Below, in pieces: positions 51,919 to 60,761 of a DNA stretch of 64,000 nt. Under the pieces are notes generated by a model, which was not told the DNA's origin, searched no databases, and worked only from the letters and a program-made list of their open reading frames with translations. This stretch comes from JACCXE01 sp963718605 (GTDB lineage Bacteria > Actinomycetota > Acidimicrobiia > Acidimicrobiales > JACCXE01): positions 3,348,001-3,412,000 of the forward strand of contig OY970363.1 in assembly GCA_963718605.1 (NCBI GenBank). The letters are read 5' to 3'. Made by a program: the position numbers and the translations under genes. The first letter of the stretch is position 1. Each line of letters starts with the position of its first letter.

Positions 51919-53523
51919 TCAGACGTTGAGGCGTTTGGACTCGGCGCGGCGTTCGCTGTCGAGGCGCTCGAGGTCGTACATCTCGTGGTCGACGTAGCGC
52001 ATCATCTCGGCGACAGCGTGGTGGCCGGCCTTGTCCGCGATCTGCGTGTGCATGTCCTGGCAGACCTTGCGGTACGACGGGTGCCCCTGACGTTCGGTGC
52101 GCAGTTCGAGCATCTGCATCGCGGCGCGAGCGTTGAGCGTCATCGCGTAACGCACCTTGTACGCCAGCGACACCGCGTAAGGCGCTTGGTTCGAGAAGTC
52201 ATCGAGCAGCGCGTCGTGCAGCGCCGCCGAGCGCTCCAGGGATTCGTCGAACGCCTCGGCCGCGCCTGCGTCGGAAACCGCCTCGGGCATGTCGTAGCCG
52301 TGCAACGGGGACAGGGTCTGCCACTCGATGCTCAGCATGCGATGGCGCTGCAGGTCGCGGAACGCGCCGTAGTCGGTGAGCAGGTCGAAGCGGTACCAGA
52401 CGGTCTCGAGGGCGCGCCCGGGACGGTGCCGCCGGTTGGTCCTCTCCCCCACGTACGCCTTCACGACGCTGACCTTGTCGGCCGCGCTCATTTGTTTCAC
52501 ACGCTCGAGGATCAGGTCGTCGGGTAGTTCCGTGTGCGGGTACAGCATCGACGCGACCATGCGGTCTTCGCCGTCGGGATCCCAGTTCACCAGCGTCACG
52601 CCGCCGCGCGGTTCCGGTTGGGTTTCGCCCAGCAACCGGTCGGCGATGTCGTCCATCGCGCCGCGATTGTCGGCCAAGTACGTCGACCAAGCTCGCCCAC
52701 GGTCGGGCAGGTCCACCCGCGTCAGGAACGACGGGATCACCTTGCGCAGCTCGATGAGCATCATCTCGGCGTAGTCGCGCGCCTCGGGCAAGGGATTGGC
52801 GTGCATGCGGATCAGCAGCTGTTCGTAGGCCTGCCCGGTCCCGTAGATACCCACGTTCGACAGGGACGCCGCGGGCAGCAGGCCGCGGAGAGCGTCGAAC
52901 GCCTTGGCCTTCACGGCCTGACGCCACACGAAGTCCGAATCGCCGGCTTGCTGGGGGTGCACCTTGGCGTAGTGCGCGTTCATGACGGGCAGCAGTTCGG
53001 CGTAGGTGTCGAACATGCGGTCCATGTCGCCCACGTAACGCAGCCCGAGCCCGGACTTCAGCACGTCGGGGTCGCGGTAGTAGCGGTAGCGCCCGTTGCC
53101 GAGGCGGGTGTCGTAGGCGATGTAGCGAGTGGATTGCTCGAGGTAGGCCATGAGGCGGCCCCACTCGAGGATCTTGGTGAGCAGGTTGGAGGACTGCTCG
53201 CAGGCGAGGTGCACCCCGCCGAGCTGGGCGACGGAGTCGTCGCCGTATTCGAAGAACACCTTCTTGTAGAGGTCTTCGGCCCGTTCCAGGCCCATGGTGG
53301 CGTCGATCGTCAGGTCGCCGGTCATGTCCAGCTCGCCGACGAATTCGTCGAGGAAGAGGCGGCGCAGGCTTTTGGCCGAACGCGAATACCTTGCAAACAG
53401 GGCACCCTTGACCACTTCGGGGAGGTTCGTGAGCGCGAACACCGGCTGATCCAGGTTCGTGAAGTAGCGCCGCAGGATCACCGCCTCATCGGGCGTGAAC
53501 GTCTCTACGGCGTACCTCGTCAT
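51919..53523 (-). CDS. thyX: FAD-dependent thymidylate synthase ThyX, double-length form
   Basis: The protein is 534 aa, twice the usual 220-260 aa, and both halves look like ThyX. The N-terminal half has LEWGRLMAYLEQSTRYIAYD, which keeps the ExSxRY end of the ThyX motif. The C-terminal half has FRDLQRHRMLSIEWQTLSP, which keeps the RHRxxS start. The canonical motif RHRxxSxNExSxRY is therefore divided between the halves, as though a subunit pair has been fused. ThyX makes dTMP from dUMP using methylene-tetrahydrofolate and FAD. Activity is probable but not certain. It lies upstream of the mce operon on the same strand. Confidence 0.85.
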   Translation of the reverse strand: MTRYAVETFTPDEAVILRRYFTNLDQPVFALTNLPEVVKGALFARYSRSAKSLRRLFLDEFVGELDMTGDLTIDATMGLERAEDLYKKVFFEYGDDSVAQLGGVHLACEQSSNLLTKILEWGRLMAYLEQSTRYIAYDTRLGNGRYRYYRDPDVLKSGLGLRYVGDMDRMFDTYAELLPVMNAHYAKVHPQQAGDSDFVWRQAVKAKAFDALRGLLPAASLSNVGIYGTGQAYEQLLIRMHANPLPEARDYAEMMLIELRKVIPSFLTRVDLPDRGRAWSTYLADNRGAMDDIADRLLGETQPEPRGGVTLVNWDPDGEDRMVASMLYPHTELPDDLILERVKQMSAADKVSVVKAYVGERTNRRHRPGRALETVWYRFDLLTDYGAFRDLQRHRMLSIEWQTLSPLHGYDMPEAVSDAGAAEAFDESLERSAALHDALLDDFSNQAPYAVSLAYKVRYAMTLNARAAMQMLELRTERQGHPSYRKVCQDMHTQIADKAGHHAVAEMMRYVDHEMYDLERLDSERRAESKRLNV

Positions 53524-53554
53524 GGGAAAGGTGAGAGTAGAACCGGGGCGGTCA

Positions 53555-54538
53555 TTAGTGGCGGATGACGATCTTTCCGCTCTGATCGCCCGCTTTCAGG
53601 CGTTCCAGGGCCTCCGGGAAGGCACTTAGGCCGTCGAAAATCTGGTCTACGGGGACGGGGACGCCTCCGGCCACCAGTTTGAGGACCTCGTCGAACTCGC
53701 GGTGCGAGCCCATGGTCGAACCAATGATCTCGTGCTGCTTGAAAAACAGCCGGGGCAGCGAAACCTCGACCACGCTGCCCGCGGTGCCGCCGCACGTCAC
53801 CAGGCGACCACCCGGCTTCAGGCACTTGATCGAGTTCTTCCACGTCGCGGCACCAACGTTTTCGAACACGACGTCCGCCTGGATCGGCCACGGTTCGTTC
53901 GAGTCGAACGCGTCCGCCGCGCCAAGTTTGATCGCGTTGTTGCGCTTGGCTTCCTCGCGCGAGGTGGCGTAGACCGTCGCGCCGCTCGCCACACCCAGCA
54001 CGAGGCCCGCCGTGCTCACGCCGCCGCCGACGCCGACCACGATCATCGTGTCCGCCGCGTTGAGTCGGGCCCGCTTCAGCATGCGCCACGCGGTGAGCCA
54101 GCACAGGCCGAACGCGGCGGCCTCGGGCCAGTCGAGCGACGCGGGCTTGGCCACGACGTTGCGCGCGGGCAGCACAACAAACTCGGCGTGGGTGCCCCAG
54201 TGGTGTTCGCCGAGGATGCCGAACTGCTTGCAGTACGGACTCTCACCGGCGAGGCAATACGAGCAGTGCCCGCAGGAGAGAGCAGGGTTCAGCACTACTT
54301 CGTCGCCGACCGCCACGTTGTCGACGCCGGCGCCGATCGCGTCGATCACACCCGCACCGTCAGCGCCCGGTACGTGCGGCGTGTGCGGCTTGGGCGCGCC
54401 CTTGGTGACCCAGATGTCCATGTGATTGAGCGCGGACGCGACGAGTCGCACCCGCACCTCGTCAGCCTTGGGTTCGGGCGTGTCGATCTCTCCCCAGCGA
54501 TACGAGCCGGGCGATTCGTCGAGGATCCACGCGTCCAT
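53555..54538 (-). CDS. Zinc-type alcohol dehydrogenase-like protein (MDR family)
   Basis: The 327-aa protein has the GroES-like fold (VASALNHMDIWVTKGAPKPH, HVPGADGAGVIDAIG), the structural-zinc cysteines CGHCSYCLAGESPYC, and a Rossmann segment VGVGGGVSTAGLVLG. It oxidises or reduces alcohols, quinones or enoyl substrates with NAD(P)H. It begins a minus-strand group that includes the lipid-kinase-like gene and helY-tatCA. The substrate is unknown. Confidence 0.87.
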   Translation of the reverse strand: MDAWILDESPGSYRWGEIDTPEPKADEVRVRLVASALNHMDIWVTKGAPKPHTPHVPGADGAGVIDAIGAGVDNVAVGDEVVLNPALSCGHCSYCLAGESPYCKQFGILGEHHWGTHAEFVVLPARNVVAKPASLDWPEAAAFGLCWLTAWRMLKRARLNAADTMIVVGVGGGVSTAGLVLGVASGATVYATSREEAKRNNAIKLGAADAFDSNEPWPIQADVVFENVGAATWKNSIKCLKPGGRLVTCGGTAGSVVEVSLPRLFFKQHEIIGSTMGSHREFDEVLKLVAGGVPVPVDQIFDGLSAFPEALERLKAGDQSGKIVIRH

Positions 54539-54558
54539 GCCCGTAACGCTACGTGGAG

Positions 54559-55164
54559 CTAGGCAATCACCCGAATTGCGTCAGGGATCACCCGGGCGGC
54601 GAGGTGCCGAGCGGAGCCGATCGGCTCGCCGTCGATGTAGACGGGCAGCGGCGTCGGGAACTCGAAGGTGACGGCGGCGGCACGGGTCGGCTGTATGCGC
54701 GGATGCGGCAGGTGCGAGCCGCTGGGCAAACGCGCCTTCACCTTGCGCCACTCGAAGAAGTCGAGCGCGCCCTCGTAGCCGTCGAGCACGCCGTCGTTCG
54801 GATGCGCCTTGGGTCCGAAGTTCCACTCGCCCACCCACTGCGCGTTCATCGCCACGGCGAAGCGACGCCACCCGCGGCTGTGGGCGACGACGTGCGCGGC
54901 AAAGAACCGGTGCCGTCCGTCGACGAGCACCTCACCGATGTCGATGGGGAAGGCGGTGGCCCCGGAGCGCAGCCGCTGGACGTCGTCCCGGCCGCCGAGG
55001 GTGTGGCACAGGTCTCCGCCGAGAACGCCGAACGTGGGATAGGGCGACGCGGTTCGCCGCGCTTCATCCAGGGCGACGGAGATGTCACGGTCGGAGCGCG
55101 CCAGAACCGCGTCATCAGGCAGTGAGGCCGGCGAACCCCACGGCTGCCCCTTCGTAATGGTCAC
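54559..55164 (-). CDS. Diacylglycerol/NAD kinase-like protein, C-terminal part only
   Basis: The 201-aa product resembles the C-terminal half of YegS/DgkB lipid kinases: WNFGPKAHPNDGVLDG followed later by PLPVYIDGEPIGSARHLAA, a pattern near the end of such enzymes. The N-terminal catalytic half with the GGDGT loop is absent and there is no frame for it just upstream, which is helY. It is probably a non-catalytic or substrate-binding protein. The stop of helY and the start here overlap by 4 nt. Confidence 0.65.
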   Translation of the reverse strand: MTITKGQPWGSPASLPDDAVLARSDRDISVALDEARRTASPYPTFGVLGGDLCHTLGGRDDVQRLRSGATAFPIDIGEVLVDGRHRFFAAHVVAHSRGWRRFAVAMNAQWVGEWNFGPKAHPNDGVLDGYEGALDFFEWRKVKARLPSGSHLPHPRIQPTRAAAVTFEFPTPLPVYIDGEPIGSARHLAARVIPDAIRVIA

Positions 55165-57806
55165 GGAGTGCTCACGCCCGTGGACGCGGCCACTACGCCG
55201 CGGAAGATCGCGTCGGCCGCCGCCGCCGCAGTGGTTCGAGTGTGGGGATCGGAGGCCACCATGGCGATCTGGCGGAGCAGGTCGACGAGTTGCTTGATGT
55301 TGCGCACGAAGTCGCCGCCCGGCAGGCCGCCCTCAAGCACCTCGGCCAGCGCCTCGCCGCGGGCCCACGCGCGCGCCCCGTCCGCGAAGCCCGAGTCCAC
55401 TGCGCGCGTCAGAGGCAGGTGCGCGCGTTTCTCGAGATTGTTCACGTGCGTGTGCCGCACCTCGATCTCGGCAATGCGGGCGTTGAGTGCGCTGCCGGGC
55501 GGTAGCCCGACCGCGTCGGCGTTGCGCGACTCAAACGTGAACACCGACACGAGGCCGGCCAACTCGGGCGCATCCAGCCCGTCGAGCAGGCCCTGGTCAA
55601 GGCAGTCGGCGATGAGCAGGTCGCACTCGTGATAGATCCGCGACAGACGCTCGCCGCTGTCGGTGAGTGACCAGTCCCGGACGAAGCCGAGTTGCTCCAT
55701 GACGTGCAAGACCCGGTCGAGTTGCCGGCCGAGCGACGCGTCGTCATTGCGCCGTTGCCGTCGCTGGTTCGCCAGGTCACGTTCGAGGCGCTCTGCGCGC
55801 GCGAGGGCACGGATGTGTTGCGGTGCGTCCGGGCACGACGCCACTGGATGCTTCGCCGCGAGTCGATCGAGCGGCGTGCGGCGTTGCGAGCGCGACCGGC
55901 CGCCCTGCCACTTCGGGGTGTAGTCGCGCACGTCGTCGGGCTCGACCACGTCTAGGTCGCGCACCATCTCGCCCGCCGCCCGCAGGAAGCGTTGTTGCTG
56001 AGGTTCGAACGGAGTGGGCAGCTTGATGTGCCCGACGCGCCGCGGCGGCACCGGAAAGTCCTTCACTCGCAATTGCAGGCGTCGCCCGTCGTCGGTCACG
56101 ACCGGAAGGAGCAGGCCGCCGACGCCCTTGCCCCGCGCCGGCGTGAGCACCGCGACCCGGCCCTTGGTGCGGTGGTTGGGCACGAATACGACATCACCTG
56201 GGCGCAGCCGCGTCATCGCGTCGATCACGAGGTTGGTCTCGGAGGGCGCGTTGCGCGACGCCTCCTGGGCCTCGGCCATCAGGAGGCGGTACTCCTCGAC
56301 GTCGCCCAGTTCGCACTCGGCCTGCGCCCGCGCCTTCGCGATGTCGTTGACGAGCCGTTCGATCGCGGCCTCGTGTTGTACGACTACACGGTCGGCCCGG
56401 TACTGCGCGAAGGACAGGTTCAGCAGATGGCGCGCTTCGTCTGGCGCGTACCGGCGGATGAGATTGGCGGCCATGTTGTACGTGGGCCGGAACGACGAAC
56501 GCAGCGCGTACGTCCGCCGAGACGCGAGCGCCGCCACCTGGTCGAAGGGCACAAACGGGGACCACAGCACGACCGCGTAGCCGACGTCGTCCAGGCCACG
56601 GCGACCGGCGCGCCCGGTGAACTGCGTGTACTCCCCCGCCGTCAACATCTCGTGATGGTCGCCGGTGAACTTCGTGAGCTTCTCGATCACGACAGTCCGC
56701 GCGGGCATGTTGATTCCAAGAGACAACGTCTCTGTCGCGAACACCAGCTTCACCAACGCGGACGCGAACAGTTCCTCCACTGCCTCCTTCATCGGCGGTA
56801 CGAGACCGGCGTGATGCGCCGCGATGCCGAGCTCGAGCCCGCTGATCCACGTCTCGTAGCCCAGCGCGGCGAGGTCGCCGTCGCTCAGGCCGCGCACATG
56901 GGACTCGGCGATCGCGCGGATCTGCTGCCGCTCTTCAGTCGTGGTCAGGCGCAGCACGTTGTACATGCACTGGCGCACCGCCTCGTCGCATCCTTTGCGG
57001 CTGAAGATGAAGTACACCGCGGGCAACATGGCGTTGTCGGCGAGCACGTGGGTCACTTCGGCCCGCCGCGGGGTCGCGAGCTTTCGGCGCCCGCGCGCCT
57101 TGGGGTACGTGTTCTTCTCGACGCGATTGTCGAGGGCGGCCGCCTGACGGTTGGGCAGCCCATCCACGAACGTCGGCAGCAGATGCATACGTTCCGAGTC
57201 CCGCTCGGCCACCAGGTACATGTGCTCGAGTTCCACGGGCCGGCGTTCTTCGATGATCGCGTCGGTGGCACCCCGCACCGTGCCCACCCAGTCGGCGAAG
57301 TCCTCGGCGTTGCTGACCGTGGCGGACAGACACACGAGGTTCACCGACTGGGGCAGGTGGATGATTACTTCTTCCCACACGGCGCCGCGATAAGGGTTTT
57401 GGAGGTAGTGGACCTCGTCGAGGATCACCCATTGCAACGAGGCCAGCGCCGACGAGCCCGCGTAAATCATGTTGCGCAGCACTTCGGTCGTCATCACGAC
57501 GACCGGTGCGTCGCCGTTGATCACGGTGTCGCCCGTCAGCAGCCCAACCTTGTCGGCGCCGTGGCGCGCGACGAGATCGCCGAACTTCTGGTTCGACAGG
57601 GCCTTCAGCGGCGTCGTGTAGAACGCCCGCCCCCCGGCGTCCAGCGCGCATTCGATCGCGTACTCGGCGACGACGGTCTTGCCCGATCCTGTCGGCGCGG
57701 CGACCAGAACGGAATGCCCGGCGTCGACCGCGTCCATCGCGTCCGACTGGAACTGGTCGATGGGAAACGACAGGCCGGCCACGAACGCCTGCCTGGGGGA
57801 ACTCAC
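55161..57806 (-). CDS. helY: Ski2-like DEAD/DEAH RNA helicase (HelY)
   Basis: The 881-aa protein has Walker A (APTGSGKT), TTPLKALSNQKF (motif Ia), the DEVH box (LDEVHYL), SATV (motif III) and QFTGRAGRRG (motif VI), followed by a long C-terminal region with a KOW-like segment and a DSH-type end (VFTFESRNA). This matches actinobacterial HelY, related to Ski2 and Mtr4. A place next to tatC and tatA, as in M. tuberculosis Rv2092c-Rv2094c, supports the call. It probably unwinds structured RNA. It overlaps tatC and the downstream gene by 4 nt each. Confidence 0.92.
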   Translation of the reverse strand: MSSPRQAFVAGLSFPIDQFQSDAMDAVDAGHSVLVAAPTGSGKTVVAEYAIECALDAGGRAFYTTPLKALSNQKFGDLVARHGADKVGLLTGDTVINGDAPVVVMTTEVLRNMIYAGSSALASLQWVILDEVHYLQNPYRGAVWEEVIIHLPQSVNLVCLSATVSNAEDFADWVGTVRGATDAIIEERRPVELEHMYLVAERDSERMHLLPTFVDGLPNRQAAALDNRVEKNTYPKARGRRKLATPRRAEVTHVLADNAMLPAVYFIFSRKGCDEAVRQCMYNVLRLTTTEERQQIRAIAESHVRGLSDGDLAALGYETWISGLELGIAAHHAGLVPPMKEAVEELFASALVKLVFATETLSLGINMPARTVVIEKLTKFTGDHHEMLTAGEYTQFTGRAGRRGLDDVGYAVVLWSPFVPFDQVAALASRRTYALRSSFRPTYNMAANLIRRYAPDEARHLLNLSFAQYRADRVVVQHEAAIERLVNDIAKARAQAECELGDVEEYRLLMAEAQEASRNAPSETNLVIDAMTRLRPGDVVFVPNHRTKGRVAVLTPARGKGVGGLLLPVVTDDGRRLQLRVKDFPVPPRRVGHIKLPTPFEPQQQRFLRAAGEMVRDLDVVEPDDVRDYTPKWQGGRSRSQRRTPLDRLAAKHPVASCPDAPQHIRALARAERLERDLANQRRQRRNDDASLGRQLDRVLHVMEQLGFVRDWSLTDSGERLSRIYHECDLLIADCLDQGLLDGLDAPELAGLVSVFTFESRNADAVGLPPGSALNARIAEIEVRHTHVNNLEKRAHLPLTRAVDSGFADGARAWARGEALAEVLEGGLPGGDFVRNIKQLVDLLRQIAMVASDPHTRTTAAAAADAIFRGVVAASTGVSTP

Positions 57807-58555
57807 TTCTTGAGAATACGGCCGATCAGGATCGACAATTCGTAGAACACGTACATCGGCACCGCCATCGCGAACAGCGAGTACGGGTCTTGGCTGGGCG
57901 TGATCACTGCGGCCGCCGCGACAATCACCACGATCGCCGGACGTCTCCAGCTGCTCAGCTTCTTGGCTGAGAGCAGCCCGACAAGCTGCAGAAAGACCAG
58001 CACAACGGGGAATTCGAACGACACACCGAAGGCGAGCATCACCTTCAGGAAGAACGAGACGTATTCCTTCGGGCTAAAGATCTCTTGAAGCTGCTCGCCG
58101 CCGATCCCGATCAGGAACTCCAGCGCCTTGGGATAGGTGAGGTAGCCCAGCAGTACGCCGAAGAAGAACAGGCCGGTCGACGCGACGATGAACGGGATCG
58201 CGTACCTCTTTTCCTTCTTGTGCAAGCCCGGCGTGATGAAACGCCACAGCTCCCACAGCACCACGGGGCTCGCAAGCATCAGCCCGCCGTAGCCCGCGAT
58301 CTTGAGGCGAGTCGCGATGCCCTCGAGCGGCGAGGTGACGTACAAGTTGCACTTGCCGTGTTTGATCTCGCAGTACGGATGGATCAGGAACGCCAGGATC
58401 CGGTTGTAAAGAATGAACGCGATCACGGCGCCGACGGCTATCGCCGCGCACGAAATGAACAGCCGTTTGCGTAGCTCCGTCAGATGCTCGACCAGCGTCA
58501 TGGTGGCAAGCGTCGGCGCTTCGTGGTCGGCGTCTACCGCCTTCTCATCGGACAC
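57803..58555 (-). CDS. tatC: Sec-independent protein translocase TatC
   Basis: The 250-aa protein has six membrane helices and the TatC hallmarks: MTLVEHLTELRKRLFISCAA near the start and FGVSFEFPVVLVFLQLVGL late. TatC recognises twin-arginine signal peptides and, with TatA/B, exports folded proteins. tatA follows upstream on the same strand with a 5-bp gap. Confidence 0.95.
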   Translation of the reverse strand: MSDEKAVDADHEAPTLATMTLVEHLTELRKRLFISCAAIAVGAVIAFILYNRILAFLIHPYCEIKHGKCNLYVTSPLEGIATRLKIAGYGGLMLASPVVLWELWRFITPGLHKKEKRYAIPFIVASTGLFFFGVLLGYLTYPKALEFLIGIGGEQLQEIFSPKEYVSFFLKVMLAFGVSFEFPVVLVFLQLVGLLSAKKLSSWRRPAIVVIVAAAAVITPSQDPYSLFAMAVPMYVFYELSILIGRILKK

Positions 58556-58560
58556 TGGTC

Positions 58561-58944
58561 CTACGCCTCAGGCGGCGCGACAGGTGGGGCGACCGGCGGC
58601 TGGATCTCGGTGACGTCGTCGGTAACGAGGGGTTCCTCAACGGGCGGCGGAACTTCCTCGCCCGCCATCGGGAGCCCCGGCTGGTTCGGTACGACCGGCG
58701 GATCGAACACGTAGGGCGCCGGCGGCGGGACCTGGGGCGCGGGATCGTCTTTCAGGATGTTGAGTTCGTTCTCGATGTGGGACACGGCGTCGCGCATCTC
58801 GGCTTGAAGACCACCCGTGACCCGACGGAACTCGGCCATCGCCTTTCCGAACGAGCGCGCCGCTTGCGGCAACCGGTTCGGGCCCAGCACCAAAAGGGCA
58901 ATGATCAGAACAACGAAAATCTCCGGAGTTCCAATGTTTCCCAC
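58561..58944 (-). CDS. tatA: Twin-arginine translocase subunit TatA/TatB
   Basis: The 127-aa protein has a single N-terminal membrane helix (TPEIFVVLIIALLVLGPNRL), an amphipathic helix with the FGKAMAEFRRV motif and a long Pro/Val-rich tail, longer than a typical TatA and closer to TatB. Only one such gene is in the operon, so it may serve as both, or a second lies elsewhere. It precedes tatC. Confidence 0.9.
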   Translation of the reverse strand: MGNIGTPEIFVVLIIALLVLGPNRLPQAARSFGKAMAEFRRVTGGLQAEMRDAVSHIENELNILKDDPAPQVPPPAPYVFDPPVVPNQPGLPMAGEEVPPPVEEPLVTDDVTEIQPPVAPPVAPPEA

Positions 58945-58979
58945 GTCGGGGATCCTACGACGCAGCTAGTGAAACTGGA

Positions 58980-59348
58980 TTACGCGGCGGCGTCGCCTTT
59001 GGCCAGGTCTTCGACGATCGAGAACCAGTCGTCGGTGGCGAGCAGATCGTGGAAGGCGAGGATGTCGTCGTAGGAGATCGGGTCGCCTTCGTGCGTTTCG
59101 GCGAGCTCGCTCGGCAGGCTCCAGCTTGTGAGACCGATACCAGACGCCACGAGAAGGTCGAGAAGGCGTTGGTCGGCCGGCTTCACCACGACGGTGCCGC
59201 ACTCGGGGCAACCGAAGGAATACGAGCCCTCACCGGTGGTCTCACACATGCGGGCGTGGAGTGCGGTGCCGGGAAGCTCCACGTCGCCGCAGGCGGGGCA
59301 GCTAGCCCGCACCAGCGCTACGAGCGGCTCGGTGTTCTTTCCTTCCAC
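58980..59348 (-). CDS. Small zinc-ribbon protein
   Basis: The 122-aa protein has a zinc ribbon (CPACGDVELPG, then FGCPECGTVVV) in its N-terminal half and an acidic, helical C-terminal half (DDILAFHDLLATDDWFSIVE). It is upstream of tatA on the same strand with a 35-bp gap and may be in that operon. It resembles small actinobacterial zinc-binding proteins of unknown role. Confidence 0.72.
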   Translation of the reverse strand: MEGKNTEPLVALVRASCPACGDVELPGTALHARMCETTGEGSYSFGCPECGTVVVKPADQRLLDLLVASGIGLTSWSLPSELAETHEGDPISYDDILAFHDLLATDDWFSIVEDLAKGDAAA

Positions 59349-59435
59349 GGCGGTCTCCTAAGTCGTTATGACGTTGGGGCCAGCATGCGCCGGATGACCG
59401 ATTTAGGGCTATGGCCCACGGGGACCGTTTTTCGG

Positions 59436-59460
59436 TGACTAGGACGGACTAGTCATTTTT
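59436..59460 (+). promoter_or_regulatory. Palindrome with T-run upstream of GDPD gene
   Basis: TGACTAG (59436-59442) and CTAGTCA (59449-59455) form a perfect 7-bp repeat with a 6-base spacer, followed by five T. As RNA it looks like a terminator, but it lies in the divergent gap, 31-51 bases before the GDPD start, so it could be an operator instead. The TGACTAG half-site also occurs in the palindrome at 25814-25831. Confidence 0.4.
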
Positions 59461-59486
59461 GCCACTCTCCGCGGCAATATCTACGG

Positions 59487-60188
59487 GTGGACAGTCTCCT
59501 GCGGCCGCCGCTCGCGTTCGCGCATCGCGGCGCGCGTGCGCATGCGCCCGAAAACACGCTCGATTCGTTCAAGCTGGGTCTGAAATTGGGCGCAACCGGC
59601 CTCGAGAGCGACGTGTGGCTAACGAAGGACGGCGAGGCCGTGCTCGACCACGACGGGGTCATCCGTTCCGGGTTGCGGCGGCGCGCGATCGCCGATCTGA
59701 ACCGTGCACAGCTGCCGCCGCACATCCCGGCGCTGTCCGAGCTCTATGACGCGTGCGGCAGCGATTTCGCCCTGTCCCTCGACGTGAAAGATCCCGCCGC
59801 GCTCGACGCCACGCTCGCGGCGGCAAACGCGGCCGGCGCGGCCGAGCAGCTCTGGTTGTGCCACCACGATTGGCGCCTCGTGGAGACGTGGCGGACGCGC
59901 AGCGACGCGGTGAAGCTCGTCGACTCGACGCGGCTGCGCCGCATTGCCGAGGGCCCCGAGCGCCGGGCCGCGACGCTGGCCGACGTCGGCATCGATGCGC
60001 TGAACATGCACTGGACCGACTGGAACAGCGGCCTCGTGACGCTGCTGCACCGGTTCGAGCGCGTGACGTTCGCGTGGGACGCGCAGCAACCCCGCGCCTT
60101 GGCGTTGACGTTCGCGTACGGCATCGACGGCGTCTACAGCGACCACGTCGACCGCCTAGTAAGCGCCCTCGAAGATCAAATCCGTTAA
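59487..60188 (+). CDS. Glycerophosphodiester phosphodiesterase
   Basis: A GTG start gives 233 aa. The GDPD core is AFAHRGARAHAPENTLDSFK with the His-Arg pair and the metal-binding Glu, then LESDVWLTKDGEAVLDHDGV with the second catalytic His. It breaks glycerophosphodiesters to glycerol-3-phosphate and an alcohol. No signal peptide is seen, so it acts in the cytoplasm. The GTG lies shortly after an AATATC -10-like sequence, so a leaderless message is possible. It converges on lepB with a 4-nt overlap. Confidence 0.88.
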   Translation: MDSLLRPPLAFAHRGARAHAPENTLDSFKLGLKLGATGLESDVWLTKDGEAVLDHDGVIRSGLRRRAIADLNRAQLPPHIPALSELYDACGSDFALSLDVKDPAALDATLAAANAAGAAEQLWLCHHDWRLVETWRTRSDAVKLVDSTRLRRIAEGPERRAATLADVGIDALNMHWTDWNSGLVTLLHRFERVTFAWDAQQPRALALTFAYGIDGVYSDHVDRLVSALEDQIR

Positions 60189-60748
60189 ATGCTTCCGAAT
60201 CGGTTTGGAGGCCAGACGCGGATGAAGGCGTGGCCGATGATGAGCGACTGTTTGATCGGGCCGAAGAACCGACTGTCGCGGGACTGGCTGCGGTTGTCCC
60301 CCATCACCCACACGTAGCCCTTGGGCACCGTGACGGACTCATCCATGATGGTTTGGGTGCCGGGCTGCAGGTAGGGCTCGTCGAGGGGCTTGTCGTTGAT
60401 GAGGAGCTTGCCGTCCTTGGCTGACACCGTCTCGCCCGGCAGCGCGATCACGCGCTTGATCAGATCCTTGATCGCCGCTGCCTCCTCGCCCGGGGGGCGC
60501 TTGAACACGATGACATCGCCCCGATGCGGGGTCCGGTTGCGCTTGTTTACGAGCACCCGGTCCCCCACGAGCAGCGTGCGCTCCATCGAGATCGACGGGA
60601 TGCTGAAGGCCTGCACCACGACCAGCCGTAGCACCATCGCGGTGAGCAGCGCGGCGAGGATCACCACGCCCCACTCGATCAGTTGACGCCGGGAGTGTTT
60701 CTTTTTCGCCGCGGCGGAGGGGGCGTTTTCGTCGACTACGACTGACAT
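60185..60748 (-). CDS. lepB: Signal peptidase I
   Basis: Start ATG 60748 (MSVVVDENAPSA) gives 187 aa; upstream residues to 60814 overlap the next gene. One N-terminal membrane helix (GVVILAALLTAMVLRLVVV) is followed by the catalytic Ser54 (IPSISMERTL) and Lys98 (LIKRVIALPGE) and the late GDNRSQSRDSRFFG. The protease cuts signal peptides from exported proteins. It lies next to the DUF3866 and pafA genes and may share an operon with them. Confidence 0.92.
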   Translation of the reverse strand: MSVVVDENAPSAAAKKKHSRRQLIEWGVVILAALLTAMVLRLVVVQAFSIPSISMERTLLVGDRVLVNKRNRTPHRGDVIVFKRPPGEEAAAIKDLIKRVIALPGETVSAKDGKLLINDKPLDEPYLQPGTQTIMDESVTVPKGYVWVMGDNRSQSRDSRFFGPIKQSLIIGHAFIRVWPPNRFGSI

Positions 60749-60761
60749 GAGGTCTGCGACG

